From an uncultured Schlesneria sp. (GTDB taxonomy: Bacteria; Planctomycetota; Planctomycetia; Planctomycetales; Planctomycetaceae), in contig CAIOKO010000085.1 in assembly GCA_903858935.1 (NCBI GenBank), positions 1-64,000 of the forward strand: 64,000 nt of DNA, in the 5' to 3' direction. The notes beneath the pieces were generated by a model. It made no database searches. It had not been told where the DNA came from and saw nothing but the letters and a program-made list of their open reading frames with translations. Positions 1 through 10,013 of this stretch are shown here, piece by piece. Every line of letters starts with the position of its first letter. The first letter of the stretch is position 1. Both the position numbers and the translations under genes were made by a program.

Positions 1-204
1 CGCGTGACATTCGAAGAAAAAGGTTCAATTTGGTTTTATCGTCTGCCGAGTGATTCCTTGTTGGGATAGAATGGTTTGCGTTCGGATTGTTTCCGGACTT
101 TCCGAAATTTCCGACAGATGGGCCGGGGCAGGATGTTCATGCGGCCGAGGTTTGCGAGCGACGTCTTGATGGCTTAACTCGCCCAGCGGTGAATCGAAAA
201 TTGC

Positions 205-1692
205 ATGCGACAACCAACCGCCCTGATGCTGTCTGCCGGTACTTTGATTGCAGGAATGATGATCGGAGCCGGCCTGATGTGGCTACCGGTCAACCGAACA
301 GTCCACGCCCAGAACCTGGATGGTGCGACGGCCGAACGGATCTACCGCGAACTCAGCACCGAAGGCTCGTCCTTACAGGACGGAAGCACGCTGCTCGCAA
401 AAATTGCAGCCGTGACGACTCCAAGTGTTGTTCATATTCAATGTGAAAAGCGAGTACAGGGTGGACGAGGAAAAGAAGAAGAAACCGGATCGGGCGTGAT
501 CCTGACAAGCTCCAAAGCAAGTGGCTATTTCGTCGTGACCAATTGTCACGTTGTTGACAAGACTCCGGTCGATTCAATCTCGATTTCCCTTTATGACGGT
601 CGCGTGATTCAGCCGGAACGAGTGTATACCGACGCCGAGTCGGATATCGCAGTCCTTAAGATCGGTACGACGAATGTGACCGCCGCAAAATGGGGAGACA
701 GTCGAAAGGTTGACATCGGCCATATGGTTCTCGCCATGGGAAGCCCTTTCGGACTCAGCCGTTCCGTGACGCTCGGGATCATCAGTGCTCGAGGACGACG
801 TAAACTGCAGCTGGGCCGCACGGAAGTCATCAACCAGGATTTCCTTCAAACTGATGCCGCGATCAATCCTGGGAATAGTGGCGGCCCATTGATTGATCTT
901 CAGGGGCGTGTGATCGGCATTAACACCGCCATTGCCACGTCAAGCGGCGGCAATGATGGGATCGGATTCAGCATTCCCAGTTATCTGGCGCAGCGTGTGA
1001 TGGATCAGCTTCTCGAACACGGAGTCGTGCCGCGAGCCTGGATCGGTGTGAAATTAGACGAGCACTTTGATATCAAAGTCGCCAACAAGCTGAAATTGGA
1101 TCGGGCGATGGGTGCCCGAGTCAATGAGGTCTACGAAAACTCGCCCGCATCACGCGCTGGGCTACAGCTCGGTGATGTTGTCTTGAACTTTGACGGATTC
1201 GATGTTCAGGATCATGACCACTTAATCAATCTCGTCAGCCTGTCACCGATTGGAAAACAGATTCGCATGTCGGTCTGGCGCGCTCAGAAAAAAATGACGC
1301 TCTCGATCGTACTCGCCGACCGCAGCGATCTTCGAAAGACAAGTGAAGCTCCCGTGCAACAAGGGCGGGGCGTACCCGTTCGGCCGATGGGACTAATTGT
1401 CCACCCATTGGACGGAGATCTGGCAGAACAACTGGGACATCAGAGGACATCACGCGGCCTTCTGGTATTGAAAGTCGAACGTGGCAGTACGCTCAGCGGA
1501 GACTTGGAAGCTTACGATGTCCTTGAAGCCGTTGGCCGCACACCTGTGGCAAGTCTTGAAGACCTGAGTCAGGCTCTCGAACAAAATTCTCACAGCGAAT
1601 CCGTGATCCTCAAGATTCATCGGACGGCACAGTCTGAGGCCAAAAATCAACTTGTCATCTGGCACAAATGGATTGCATCAAGACCTCAATAA
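205..1692 (+). CDS. HtrA/Deg-family envelope serine protease with two PDZ domains
   Basis: A 495-residue exported protein of the HtrA/Deg family, which degrades or refolds damaged envelope proteins. Residues 1-35 form a signal peptide or anchor (hydrophobic TLIAGMMIGAGLMWLP, then VHA-Q). The trypsin-like domain shows the full triad: TNCHVVD (His115), ESDIAVLK (Asp147) and NPGNSGGPL (Ser225). A first PDZ domain spans about 278-370 (PASRAGLQLGDVV) and a more divergent second one about 392-480. The ATG at 205 immediately precedes the signal sequence. The gene is monocistronic and converges on the reductase gene ending at 1750. DegP, DegQ and DegS types cannot be told apart here, so no symbol is given. 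Confidence 0.93.
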   Translation: MRQPTALMLSAGTLIAGMMIGAGLMWLPVNRTVHAQNLDGATAERIYRELSTEGSSLQDGSTLLAKIAAVTTPSVVHIQCEKRVQGGRGKEEETGSGVILTSSKASGYFVVTNCHVVDKTPVDSISISLYDGRVIQPERVYTDAESDIAVLKIGTTNVTAAKWGDSRKVDIGHMVLAMGSPFGLSRSVTLGIISARGRRKLQLGRTEVINQDFLQTDAAINPGNSGGPLIDLQGRVIGINTAIATSSGGNDGIGFSIPSYLAQRVMDQLLEHGVVPRAWIGVKLDEHFDIKVANKLKLDRAMGARVNEVYENSPASRAGLQLGDVVLNFDGFDVQDHDHLINLVSLSPIGKQIRMSVWRAQKKMTLSIVLADRSDLRKTSEAPVQQGRGVPVRPMGLIVHPLDGDLAEQLGHQRTSRGLLVLKVERGSTLSGDLEAYDVLEAVGRTPVASLEDLSQALEQNSHSESVILKIHRTAQSEAKNQLVIWHKWIASRPQ

Positions 1693-1749
1693 TCTGCTTT
1701 TCAATGACGTTTTTTCGCCCGCGCGCTGAAATCAATTGACTCGATTGCT

Positions 1750-2739
1750 TCACGCTGGTGGGATTTCGACGATGACTTTGCCAAACACGTTTTCGCGTAG
1801 TTTTTCGAATGCGGCTGCCGCTTCCTTCAGTGGAAATCGCCGGTCAATAATCGGGCGTGATTGGGTGCCGTCCATCAATTTAACGATCTGTTCCCATGCC
1901 GATTGTGACTGTTGCGGAGTGTCATCCGTGACAAGGACCCCGTGAATCGAAGCTCGTTTGAACATCAGAGCGGGAATGGGAATTGTCCCATCAACCCCAC
2001 CAAGAACTCCCACAACGCTGACTCGTCCGTGAAGCCCCAGCAAATGGACTGACGTCGCCAGCGATGGACCGCCAACGTTTTCGACGACCAATGAAACTCC
2101 TTTGGCCCGCACCGCATCGCAGATTTTTTCCTTTAAGTACGGGTCATCGGGAACAAAAACATGGCGTGCACCGACCTGGTGAAGTTGCGACCGTTTGGCG
2201 TCCGAACGGGACAAGGCGACAACGGTGGCTCCGACAGAATTTGCTAACTGAATTGCGGCAAGTCCGACACCGCCTGAAGCCCCCGTGACGACGACGGACT
2301 GGCCAGATTTCAGACCACCCAAATCAAACAGAGCTTTCCAGGCCGTGTGAAATACCAGCGGAGCGGCAGCCGCTTCGGCGTCAGTCCACCCATCGGGTTT
2401 TCGAGCCAGATTATCGGCCCCGATCCATTGCTGTTCGCAAAGGGTCCCGTTTGTGAGATCCGTGGTTGAGGACTGGAGCACTACGACCGCGTCACCCGGC
2501 TGCCATTTCCCCAGGCTGTCACCTCGAACAACGACGCCACAGGCATCACGACCGGAAATAAACGGCGGCTTGGGTCCGCCGGGATATTTTCCTTCAATCT
2601 GGAAATTGTCGGCTGGGTTCAGACCAACTGCGTGAACCCGCACCAGTACATCAACGGGTCGACCTTCGCGTAATTCGATCTGGGTAAGTTGTGTGTTGGA
2701 CCAGCCACCGGGTGGTGAAGTGACAAGAGCGTGCATCAT
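1750..2739 (-). CDS. MDR-family NADPH:quinone reductase-like oxidoreductase
   Basis: A 329-residue medium-chain dehydrogenase/reductase. The N-terminal GroES-like part contains PADNFQIEGKYPGGPKPP and GRDACGVV; the nucleotide-binding Rossmann domain starts with VVVTGASGGVGLAAIQLA at about residue 148. The Cys/His ligands of a catalytic zinc are not seen, which fits the zinc-free quinone reductase/crotonyl reductase branch. Such enzymes reduce quinones or activated double bonds with NADPH in the cytoplasm. The start is a double ATG (2739 or 2736). It lies 13 bp downstream of the GH10-like gene on the same strand, so the two probably share a transcript. The substrate is unknown. Confidence 0.88.
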   Translation of the reverse strand: MMHALVTSPPGGWSNTQLTQIELREGRPVDVLVRVHAVGLNPADNFQIEGKYPGGPKPPFISGRDACGVVVRGDSLGKWQPGDAVVVLQSSTTDLTNGTLCEQQWIGADNLARKPDGWTDAEAAAAPLVFHTAWKALFDLGGLKSGQSVVVTGASGGVGLAAIQLANSVGATVVALSRSDAKRSQLHQVGARHVFVPDDPYLKEKICDAVRAKGVSLVVENVGGPSLATSVHLLGLHGRVSVVGVLGGVDGTIPIPALMFKRASIHGVLVTDDTPQQSQSAWEQIVKLMDGTQSRPIIDRRFPLKEAAAAFEKLRENVFGKVIVEIPPA

Positions 2740-2752
2740 AAAACACCTGTAT

Positions 2753-4249
2753 TCAGGCTTTGCGATGATGATTCAATCGTTGAGCAATAATTTGCTCAAC
2801 AATCGGTTTGGGACTGCGATCAGCCCGCAAAAGTCCCGAATGGGGAAGATTGTGCGGATCGGCATCAGAAAAATGAGGAAAAAACACGCCAGCGACGCGT
2901 GGCTTGGCAACCAGTAATTCAAGCATCAGGTTCAGCCACTTTGCCTGTTGATCCTCGTCACACGAACCGTCCCAGACTCGAGGATTAACATTGATTTGCG
3001 AACGAGCGTATGGATCAGGATTGGCGGATGACGGACAAGCCAGCGTCACAAAGATAGGAATGTCCAGGATCGTCCAGGCATCAATTAATCTCGAACATTC
3101 CAACAGGTCGCGTCTGGCCGATCCGAACGACTTAAAGCCATTGGCGATTTCAAGATTCACACCCGATAATCCAACACCGGATCGGAGCAGTGCGTCAACG
3201 ACTTGCAGCGGCGACAGGCGAAGTAAGCCTCGCGACTGATAGTCACCCCAGGGCTGATCGACCCGAACGACAAGTTGAGCGTCTTCATCAACCTGCCTGG
3301 CCACGTCGAAAACTCGTGCGGCTAATGTAAGGCGACTCTCTTCGGTCAGGTTCAGGACTCCACCCGTGTTGATCCGGCTGCAGATTTCCCAGACGTGGAT
3401 ACGACCGAAATACCGGGAGATTGCAGTTTCCACAAAATCACAAACAAAACTTTGCAGGTTAAAGACGTCGTGTTCCCAGCGAGTGAGCCAGGCTGGCAAG
3501 CCACCAGGACCAAGATCAAGCAGCGGGCCGCCGCGAACCATCTGCTTTTGTGATTCGCACCATTCAATTTGCCGGTCGGTCGAATCCCAGTTGTACTCAC
3601 CCTCGACTTCCTCAATCATCGTCCAGGGAATTGAAACGGTGGCCGAGTTGAACATTTCGTTGAAAAGCTCGGATTCCTTCGCAGACGGGATCGATCCCAT
3701 CAATTCACAGCCAATCGAAACCGGAAGAGTTCCGAACCGTTGTAACCGACCGGCCAAGGCCTGGGCGGCATAGGATCGCGTCAAGATTTCCGCAGCCTCA
3801 CAGGCATATCGAATGGCGTCGTTCGCAAGTGCGCTGGATTCTTCTGGCTGCGTCTGCGACGCAGCCGCACGAGAGAACGCACGGTGTGCTGCCCGATTGG
3901 GGTCATTGAATTCCGGCGGAATTTTTAAGCCGGCAAGTTCCCACTGAGCCGACTGATTTCGAACTTGAACGATCTTTCCGCGAGCGAGCTCAACGGCTAA
4001 GAGGTATGGCTCTTCGCGTTCTGGCAACGAAGCGGTCGGGATGACAATTCGACCAAATCCCTGCACTGGCCAGACAACATGAAATTTGGCACTTTCCGAA
4101 GAGGTTCGCCGACATCCCACAATGTTATTGAGGATCTCGATCCGGGTTGGAAAGATTCGTCCATCGGCACCTGTTAAGTATCCCGCATGAACTTCTGGCC
4201 AGTCACTAAGCAGGTTAGCGGGGTAGACAGCAAACCGAATCAACCCCAT
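2753..4249 (-). CDS. GH10-like (xylanase-fold) protein lacking both catalytic glutamates
   Basis: A 498-residue protein. Residues of about 195-480 read as a GH10 TIM barrel: FNSATVSIPWTMIEEVEGEY followed by WDSTDRQIEWC and VRGGPLLDLGPGGLPAWL matches the family's block around the substrate-binding strand. Both catalytic glutamates are replaced. The acid/base motif W-D-V-V-N-E reads W-E-I-C-S-R (Arg292) and the nucleophile motif I-T-E-L-D reads V-T-L-A-C (Leu403). Residues 1-190 form an extra N-terminal region with beta character and no motif I recognise. No signal peptide is seen, so a cytoplasmic place is likely. It is probably cotranscribed with the MDR gene 13 bp downstream. A carbohydrate-binding or scaffold role is inference only; the fold call is firmer than any function. 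Confidence 0.7.
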   Translation of the reverse strand: MGLIRFAVYPANLLSDWPEVHAGYLTGADGRIFPTRIEILNNIVGCRRTSSESAKFHVVWPVQGFGRIVIPTASLPEREEPYLLAVELARGKIVQVRNQSAQWELAGLKIPPEFNDPNRAAHRAFSRAAASQTQPEESSALANDAIRYACEAAEILTRSYAAQALAGRLQRFGTLPVSIGCELMGSIPSAKESELFNEMFNSATVSIPWTMIEEVEGEYNWDSTDRQIEWCESQKQMVRGGPLLDLGPGGLPAWLTRWEHDVFNLQSFVCDFVETAISRYFGRIHVWEICSRINTGGVLNLTEESRLTLAARVFDVARQVDEDAQLVVRVDQPWGDYQSRGLLRLSPLQVVDALLRSGVGLSGVNLEIANGFKSFGSARRDLLECSRLIDAWTILDIPIFVTLACPSSANPDPYARSQINVNPRVWDGSCDEDQQAKWLNLMLELLVAKPRVAGVFFPHFSDADPHNLPHSGLLRADRSPKPIVEQIIAQRLNHHRKA

Positions 4250-4522
4250 CGCTGCACCGGCCTGCTTGAAAGAGAAAGGAAATCAAAACCCGGTAAGTAC
4301 ACGACCTTAAAGCCTACGCCTGTAGGAACATTACAATCAAACAAACCGGTGTGAACATGGGAAAAATAAAACACAGAGTTTTGGAGGACCAAACTACCAA
4401 ATATCAGTGTAGTACTGGCGCGCACGTTGTTCAACCAGTCCGACGTCTGGTAGTCTTTTTTGGAAATTCCGGTAACAAAATGTTTTTCATTTCGAACGTT
4501 CCTCTGAAGATGCCATCATCCT

Positions 4523-5407
4523 ATGAAACCGCTATTGCAAAGTGAGATCCCTGGTCGAAATCCGATTCGCGGTAAAGTTCGAGACGTCTACGATTTCGGT
4601 GATCGGCTGCTGATTGTGGCAACCGATCGAATCAGTGCGTTCGACTGGATACTTCCAACCGGCATCCCTGATAAGGGACGTGTGCTGACGCAACTAAGCC
4701 GATTCTGGTTTGACCTGCTGCAGGTGCCACATCATCTGTTGAGTATGAATGCAGCTGACCTTCCGCTTCCCGAGGGTACCGACATTGCTGCGCTGGATGG
4801 CCGCAGCATGGTTGTCCGGAAAACGAAAGTCTTTCCGATCGAATGCGTTGTACGCGGGTATCTGTCGGGTTCAGGCTGGAAAGAATATAAGTCGAGTCAG
4901 ACGGTATGCGGACTTTCGCTGCCATCCGGTTTGCGTGAAAGCGACCGATTGCCAGAGCCGATTTTTACTCCCGCCACAAAGGCAGAAACCGGCCATGACG
5001 AAAACATTTCGTTTGAACGGATGTCGAAAATCATCGGTGAAGTGCATGCAATCCGATTGCGTGATTTCAGCATGCAGGTCTATACCAAGGCCGCCGAATA
5101 CGCCAGGGCTCGCGGAATCATTATCGCTGATACAAAATTCGAGTTCGGAGTCGTTGACGACATCATCATCCTGATCGATGAGGTGTTAACGCCGGACAGC
5201 TCGCGTTTCTGGCAAGCCGACCAATTCTCACCCGGCAAATCGCAACCGAGTTTTGACAAGCAATTCGTACGCGACTGGCTGGAAACAACCTCATGGGACA
5301 AAAACAGCCCGCCGCCCGCACTTCCGGATCGTGTTGTGGAAGTGACTCGCGACAAATACATCGATGCTTACGAGCGTTTAACGGGAACAACATTTCCCTG
5401 GAAATGA
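4523..5407 (+). CDS. purC: Phosphoribosylaminoimidazole-succinocarboxamide synthase (SAICAR synthase)
   Basis: A 294-residue PurC, which condenses CAIR with aspartate using ATP in de novo purine synthesis. The N-terminal ATP-binding motifs [10 protein letters not shown] and [10 protein letters not shown] are present, as are the family signatures [16 protein letters not shown] and [10 protein letters not shown]. The length fits the longer, yeast-like and proteobacterial/planctomycete form. The start is the ATG at 4523, right before the conserved [15 protein letters not shown] block. It begins a compact plus-strand unit: the next gene starts 9 bp after its stop, and pyrF follows. The 273-bp gap upstream is shared with the divergent GH10-like gene and should hold both promoters. 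Confidence 0.97.
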   Translation: MKPLLQSEIPGRNPIRGKVRDVYDFGDRLLIVATDRISAFDWILPTGIPDKGRVLTQLSRFWFDLLQVPHHLLSMNAADLPLPEGTDIAALDGRSMVVRKTKVFPIECVVRGYLSGSGWKEYKSSQTVCGLSLPSGLRESDRLPEPIFTPATKAETGHDENISFERMSKIIGEVHAIRLRDFSMQVYTKAAEYARARGIIIADTKFEFGVVDDIIILIDEVLTPDSSRFWQADQFSPGKSQPSFDKQFVRDWLETTSWDKNSPPPALPDRVVEVTRDKYIDAYERLTGTTFPWK

Positions 5408-5416
5408 GACACGACC

Positions 5417-5875
5417 GTGAAACGCCTGAGTTTATTCTTCGGCCTGATGTCGTGGTGGATGCGTCTGCAAATCCTGGTGATGATCCTGTTCATGGTCTTT
5501 CAGTTCAGGTTTGACGTGCGCAAAGGAATCTGGCCCGTTGCGGTCGCAATCGTCATCGCCACCTGGCTGGTCGGCTGGCTGTTGATGAAGTTGATGATCG
5601 CTTATCCTCGACCAGCGTTTAAGATCTGGAGTTCACTTGCAGGCTTGATCCTGTTCGTGCTGTTGACCATGTACACTCAGGGAAGAGGCCAACGGTGGTG
5701 GTTCAGGTTGGGTGCTCACTTTGGACGCGAAATTGTGATCGGTCTTTACCTGAGTTGCGGATATTGGTTCCTTTCAGAATTGCGTCTACTGCAAGACCGC
5801 CCGAAGATAGAGCCTGAAAGCGAGCACGACATTTTCCCGCCTGCTTATGACGAAAGTCGTCTGACGAATGAGTAA
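5417..5875 (+). CDS. Small four-helix membrane protein of unknown function
   Basis: A 152-residue protein that I do not recognise by family. It has four predicted membrane segments, near [46 protein letters not shown] and [17 protein letters not shown], and a short acidic cytoplasmic tail. The start is GTG at 5417, 9 bp after the purC stop. Its own stop overlaps the pyrF start by 8 bp, so its translation is tied to both nucleotide-biosynthesis genes. No catalytic motif is visible. The placement may reflect shared transcription only. Confidence 0.8.
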   Translation: MKRLSLFFGLMSWWMRLQILVMILFMVFQFRFDVRKGIWPVAVAIVIATWLVGWLLMKLMIAYPRPAFKIWSSLAGLILFVLLTMYTQGRGQRWWFRLGAHFGREIVIGLYLSCGYWFLSELRLLQDRPKIEPESEHDIFPPAYDESRLTNE

Positions 5876-6809
5876 CCACTACGCAACCCGATTGCACGCC
5901 GCGATCAAAGCAAAACAAACACCGGTCCTGGTTGGCCTTGATCCCAGGCTGGATCAGCTTCCGCCAGATGTCTTGCGACACGCGAGGGATGAACACGATG
6001 ACCCCGTAGCTCAGGCAGCTGCGGCATTCGAAGAGTTCTGTGTTCGCCTTATCGATGTCGTCTCGCCACTGGTTCCGGCCGTCAAACCACAGTCGGCGTT
6101 TTTTGAGGAATGGGGGCCGGATGGCTGCCTCGCGCTATCTCGCGTGATACGCTACGCGCGATCGAAGGGATTGATCGTGATCTGTGACGCGAAACGAGGT
6201 GATATCGGCACCACGGCAGAAGCCTATGCCAGAGGTTATCTCGCGGGAGCCGACCCGAAAGCGGCCTTGTGGCAATCCGACGCACTGACCGTCAATCCCT
6301 ATCTCGGACGGGATACGCTTGAGCCATTCGTCAAGATTGCAAAAGAACGTGGGGCGGGAATCTATGTGCTGGTCAAAACCAGCAATCCCGGTTCCGCATC
6401 ATTCCAGGATCAGAATGCTGGTGGAACGACAATCTATCAGCACGTTGCGCGTGTGGTGGAAGAACTGGCTCTGGAGACCGCTGAAGATGGATTTGGCTGT
6501 GTTGGAGCGGTGGTCGGAGCCACCTACCCTCGTGAACTGGTCGAACTACGGGCATCAATGCCACATGTTCCGTTATTGATTCCGGGTTACGGCAGCCAGG
6601 GCGGGGCGGCTGCCGACGTCGCAACCGCATTTCAGGAAACGGGATTGGGAGCCGTCGTTAACAATTCGCGAGGAATCAACTTCGCGTACAAGGCGGAACC
6701 GTATGCCGAACAATTTGGACCAAGAAAATGGGAAGCGGCGGCTGAAGCGGCTACAAAGCAGATGATCGCTGACCTTGCAGCGAATACGACGGCAGGAAAA
6801 CTTATCTAG
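5868..6809 (+). CDS. pyrF: Orotidine 5'-phosphate decarboxylase, type 2
   Basis: A 313-residue OMP decarboxylase, which makes UMP from OMP in the last step of de novo pyrimidine synthesis. The catalytic cluster is intact in [18 protein letters not shown] (Asp107, Lys109, Asp112). The N-terminal [11 protein letters not shown] block, the phosphate-loop region [10 protein letters not shown] and [10 protein letters not shown] also match. The length fits the long type 2 form found in planctomycetes and actinobacteria rather than the roughly 230-residue E. coli form. The ATG overlaps the end of the preceding membrane-protein gene, which indicates translational coupling in the purC operon. Confidence 0.95.
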   Translation: MSNHYATRLHAAIKAKQTPVLVGLDPRLDQLPPDVLRHARDEHDDPVAQAAAAFEEFCVRLIDVVSPLVPAVKPQSAFFEEWGPDGCLALSRVIRYARSKGLIVICDAKRGDIGTTAEAYARGYLAGADPKAALWQSDALTVNPYLGRDTLEPFVKIAKERGAGIYVLVKTSNPGSASFQDQNAGGTTIYQHVARVVEELALETAEDGFGCVGAVVGATYPRELVELRASMPHVPLLIPGYGSQGGAAADVATAFQETGLGAVVNNSRGINFAYKAEPYAEQFGPRKWEAAAEAATKQMIADLAANTTAGKLI

Positions 6810-6857
6810 ACCTACATTTCATATGATTGTTTCGTTCAATACTCGAAAGGCTCGGTA

Positions 6858-8198
6858 ATGTCACAGGCTCATCGTTCAAATCGTCGGTCCTTTTTGAAAC
6901 AAGCGGCACTGAGTGCCTTCGCCGCTCCGGTCTTTATTCGCGACTTGCGAGCCGCTTCGCCGAACGACGTTGTCCGTCATGCCAGTTTTGGTGCGTCTGG
7001 AATGGCCGGTGCCGATCTTTCGCAAATTGCCAGTCATCCAAAAGCAAAACTGATCGCCGTAGCGGATGTTGACCTGGGACGAGCCGAAGAGTTGAAGAAA
7101 AATTTCCCCGACATTCGCGTGTACCAGGACTGGCGACAGTTGCTCGACAAAGAGCACGCCAATCTCGATTCGGTCAACGTTTCGACACCAGATCACATGC
7201 ACGCGTCACTGGCGATGGCATCAATGCAGCGCGGGCTAAACGTCTATGGCCAGAAACCACTGACGCATGATGTTTACGACTCTCGACGACTGGCTGAGGT
7301 TGCTGCGGAAAAGAAACTAGTGACTCAGATGGGAATCCAGATTCATTCACATCCCGCCTATCGGTCTGCCGTACAATTGATCCAAGGAGGTGCGATCGGC
7401 AAAGTGCAAAGTGTCCATTCATGGAGCAGCAAGAAATGGGGCGACGAAACCGCGCGGCCTGATCGAACTGATCCAGTTCCCGCCAATTTCAATTGGGATC
7501 AATGGCTAGGTGTTTGTGAATCTCGTCCGTTTATCGGCAACGGCTATTACCATCCAGGGAACTGGCGTAAGCGACTGGATTTCGGGACAGGGACCTTCGG
7601 TGACATGGGCTGTCACATCTTCGACCCCGTGTTCAAAGCTCTGGAATTGACCGCACCACTGACGTTGCGGTCAACCGGTCCAAGCCCGACCGCCCATAAC
7701 TGGGCGAACAACGCCGTCGTGCATCTGACCTTTCCACAGACGAAACAAACGATTGGTCCCGTGATTCCGATTACCTGGTATGACGGAGACCAGCGGCCAT
7801 CTCCTGAGATCATTTCCAGGCACCTGAAAGATCGACCGCTGCCCGATCAAGGCTCGTTGTTCATCGGCGAAAAAGGGGCGATGTTATTGCCTCACGTTGA
7901 CATGCCAGTGTTGCTTCCAGAAGACCAGTATAAGGGTTACCCAAGGCCGCAATTGAGCGACATCAACCACTGGCATCAGTTTGTCGACGCGGTACAGGGG
8001 AAAGGTTCGACGTCGACTCACTTCGGATATTCAGGACCACTCACGGAAAGCGTACTGCTCGGCGGCGTCTCGACCTTCTTCCCGAACGAGACACTCGAAT
8101 GGAACGCCGCCAAACTACAGTTCACGAATAAGCCCGAGGCCGCCCGCTTGATTCGACGACCACCTCGCAAAGGCTGGGAGGTCACGGGACTGAGCTGA
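6858..8198 (+). CDS. Tat-exported Gfo/Idh/MocA-family oxidoreductase
   Basis: A 446-residue NAD(P)-dependent sugar-type oxidoreductase with a Tat signal (SNRRSFLKQAALSAFAAP, residues 7-24), so it acts outside the cytoplasm. The Rossmann part follows with ASFGASGMAGADLSQI and AVADVDLGRAEELKKNFP, and the catalytic-lysine motif is GLNVYGQKPLTHD. The C-terminal half (VQSVHSWSSKKWG; GTFGDMGCHIFDPVF) is the substrate-binding sheet. Planctomycetes carry many such exported paralogues, thought to act on sugars or sugar acids; the substrate cannot be read here. The gene stands 48 bp after pyrF with its own leader, so it may or may not belong to that operon. Confidence 0.92.
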   Translation: MSQAHRSNRRSFLKQAALSAFAAPVFIRDLRAASPNDVVRHASFGASGMAGADLSQIASHPKAKLIAVADVDLGRAEELKKNFPDIRVYQDWRQLLDKEHANLDSVNVSTPDHMHASLAMASMQRGLNVYGQKPLTHDVYDSRRLAEVAAEKKLVTQMGIQIHSHPAYRSAVQLIQGGAIGKVQSVHSWSSKKWGDETARPDRTDPVPANFNWDQWLGVCESRPFIGNGYYHPGNWRKRLDFGTGTFGDMGCHIFDPVFKALELTAPLTLRSTGPSPTAHNWANNAVVHLTFPQTKQTIGPVIPITWYDGDQRPSPEIISRHLKDRPLPDQGSLFIGEKGAMLLPHVDMPVLLPEDQYKGYPRPQLSDINHWHQFVDAVQGKGSTSTHFGYSGPLTESVLLGGVSTFFPNETLEWNAAKLQFTNKPEAARLIRRPPRKGWEVTGLS

Positions 8199-8403
8199 CT
8201 TTTGACGGTACGAATGGATGAATAGTGAGTGTCGTCAGCCCTTGTAAATGGGACAAGATTGCGTTCTTGCGACCTGACCAAGAGTCTGTCATTGTTTTGT
8301 CAGGCAAAGAAATGCATTAAAATGTTGTTCGCTTGATCATTCTTTTGCCATTCGGTGTGTGCATGGTAGACTTTTTGCGTGACACTTTAATAAGGAGCTT
8401 CTG

Positions 8404-8631
8404 ATGGTTTTGCTGGGACACGTCAAGAACGGGACGATCGTCGCGGATGATCCGATCGTGCTTCCAGAGGGCGCGTCGGTTCGTATCGAAGTGGATATTG
8501 AAAGCACTGCGAAAAATCAGACTTCAAAGGAACCTCGTAAAGGTGGGCTATACGCTGGTCAAATTGTGCTCGCCCCGGACTTTGACGAATGGCCAACCGA
8601 TCTGCAGGAATCGCTAGGGATGGTTCCGTGA
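8404..8631 (+). CDS. VapB-like antitoxin of a PIN-domain toxin-antitoxin pair
   Basis: A 75-residue protein. The N-terminus (VKNGTIVADDPIVLPEGASV) has the short beta-strand pattern of AbrB/DUF-type antitoxins, and the C-terminus (GLYAGQIVLAPDFDEWP) is the toxin-wrapping tail common to antitoxins paired with Sll0205-type PIN toxins. A strong AAGGAG ribosome site sits at 8392-8397, six bases before the ATG. Its stop overlaps the toxin start as GTGA, so toxin translation is coupled to it. The role is to bind and silence the neighbouring nuclease and probably to repress the pair. The family assignment rests on context plus the tail motif. Confidence 0.75.
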   Translation: MVLLGHVKNGTIVADDPIVLPEGASVRIEVDIESTAKNQTSKEPRKGGLYAGQIVLAPDFDEWPTDLQESLGMVP

Positions 8632-9005
8632 AGTTATTGCTGGATACGCACACATTTTTATGGTGGCTGTCTTCGCCAGACCAAATTTTACCAGCAACTG
8701 CGATGCAAATTGCTGATGCCAATAATGAGATTTTCGTGAGTGTTGTCTTGCTATGGGAAATCGCGATTAAACGTACGATCGGAAAGCTGCAAGCCCCGAT
8801 CGATTTGCAGTTGGATGTTGCGCGAGTCGGGTTTAAACTTTTGCCAATTACGGTGAATCACATTGTTGCGACGGAACGACTACGATTACATCATCGCGAT
8901 CCGTTTGATCGAATGTTGATTGCGCAGGCTGAGCAGGAACAAGCAACATTGGTGACACGAGATCCGCAATTTCCGCCCTACGGCATACCGCTTTTAAATG
9001 CGTAA
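8628..9005 (+). CDS. VapC-like PIN-domain ribonuclease toxin
   Basis: A 125-residue PIN-domain protein: LLLDTHTFLWWL (Asp6) starts the fold, EIFVSVVLLWEIAIK supplies the conserved acidic residue, and HHRDPFDRMLIAQA plus TLVTRDPQF supply the remaining acidic metal-binding residues. Such toxins are Mg-dependent RNases that cut tRNA or rRNA when freed from the antitoxin. I place the start at GTG 8628, within the antitoxin stop (GTGA overlap), because an upstream start at 8589 would add a tail with no family match. The gene converges on the RDD gene ending at 9060. All PIN acidic residues appear present, so the toxin looks intact. Confidence 0.85.
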   Translation: MKLLLDTHTFLWWLSSPDQILPATAMQIADANNEIFVSVVLLWEIAIKRTIGKLQAPIDLQLDVARVGFKLLPITVNHIVATERLRLHHRDPFDRMLIAQAEQEQATLVTRDPQFPPYGIPLLNA

Positions 9006-9059
9006 CCTTAGATTGAACCACCAACCTTTCTGATGGATTCCCGATTGTCAGAGTTGGGA

Positions 9060-10013
9060 TCATCCGCAGTTCGGTCCGACAGCTTTACGGCATTGCCTGG
9101 CATCAACGACAAGTGTGTCCGCAGCGAGGTCTCCCAGTCGCTGGCGGCATCCGGTGACAAGCATGGTAGTGATCCCAGGCAATGGGGAAAGCAACAAGGG
9201 TGCGTCAACGGCCATTAACAATTCTCGCAACAGTGATCGGGCAATTCCGCAGGGACGAAGAGACGTTCCAAATGTACGCAATCCGAACAGCCACTTGCCC
9301 GGCGTCACGCCCCAGCGAGCCTGCATCAGGACCAACATGATGAAGAACACGATCGATGCGAGTACATCGGGACGAAGCGTTTTGAATAACTCAGTGAAGG
9401 CCTGTTGGGATTCACCCGATCCCCAGTAAAGTCGAATGATCTGTTCTTCAGGGATGCTGGGCAGCGAGACCAGAGCGCGGACCAGCAGCGGACTGAACAG
9501 TAAGATCAGATCAATCGCTCGTGCCAGGCATCGCCGACCAAACGTCGCGAGTTGGACGGTGTCGTGACCAAATTGATACGACGAATCTTGCCCACGCGAT
9601 AGCCAGATGCTTGAGCAGATTAACAGAATCGTGACGACGAAAACGACACCGACGATTTGCATCAGGACTCGTTCCGTCCAGTGAAGCCACTTGGTGATCG
9701 GAGTGCTGATTGGCAAATTCACGTCATTAAGCTCGCCTCGTTCATAGCGTTGAATTCGGGGCCTGAAAAGATTTCGATCTTGAATGGCGTAGACCTCTTT
9801 CCCATCGAATGTGCTGTCCAGACTGCTCGCGTTCCAAGGCGCCAGGCCTGTTTCCATGACCACTCGAAACGGCGTTTCACTTCCGGCAGGAGTTTGTTCC
9901 CAAAATTGAACCGACTTATCGGGCTGGTCGAAAGCCACGATTAACACCCCATCGCCGGCGCGGCACGAATTAAAGAATCGCCGACCAAAGTCGAGTTTTT
10001 TCCAACCAGTCAC
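9060..10013 (-). pseudogene. C-terminal part of an RDD-family membrane protein, split from its N-terminal part by an in-frame TAG
   Basis: An open frame of 317 codons from a GTG at 10013. It holds the end of a soluble beta-rich domain, a membrane anchor (VVFVVTILLICSSIWL) and an RDD membrane domain (RRCLARAIDLILLF; WGVTPGKWLFGLRTFG; RQRLGDLAADTLVV). The frame is open a further 31 codons upstream, up to a single TAG at 10107-10109, and beyond that stop the same frame continues as the gene at 10107-10775. The GTG has no ribosome site, and no better start is seen, so this half is unlikely to be expressed alone. It may be a fresh pseudogene, a sequencing error or a readthrough product. RDD domains are linked to ion transport in some bacteria; the function here is unknown. 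Confidence 0.72.

Noticed and set aside
4351-4545. 64-codon plus-strand ORF upstream of purC
   Set aside because: It overlaps the purC start in another frame, has no ribosome site and lies in the shared promoter gap.
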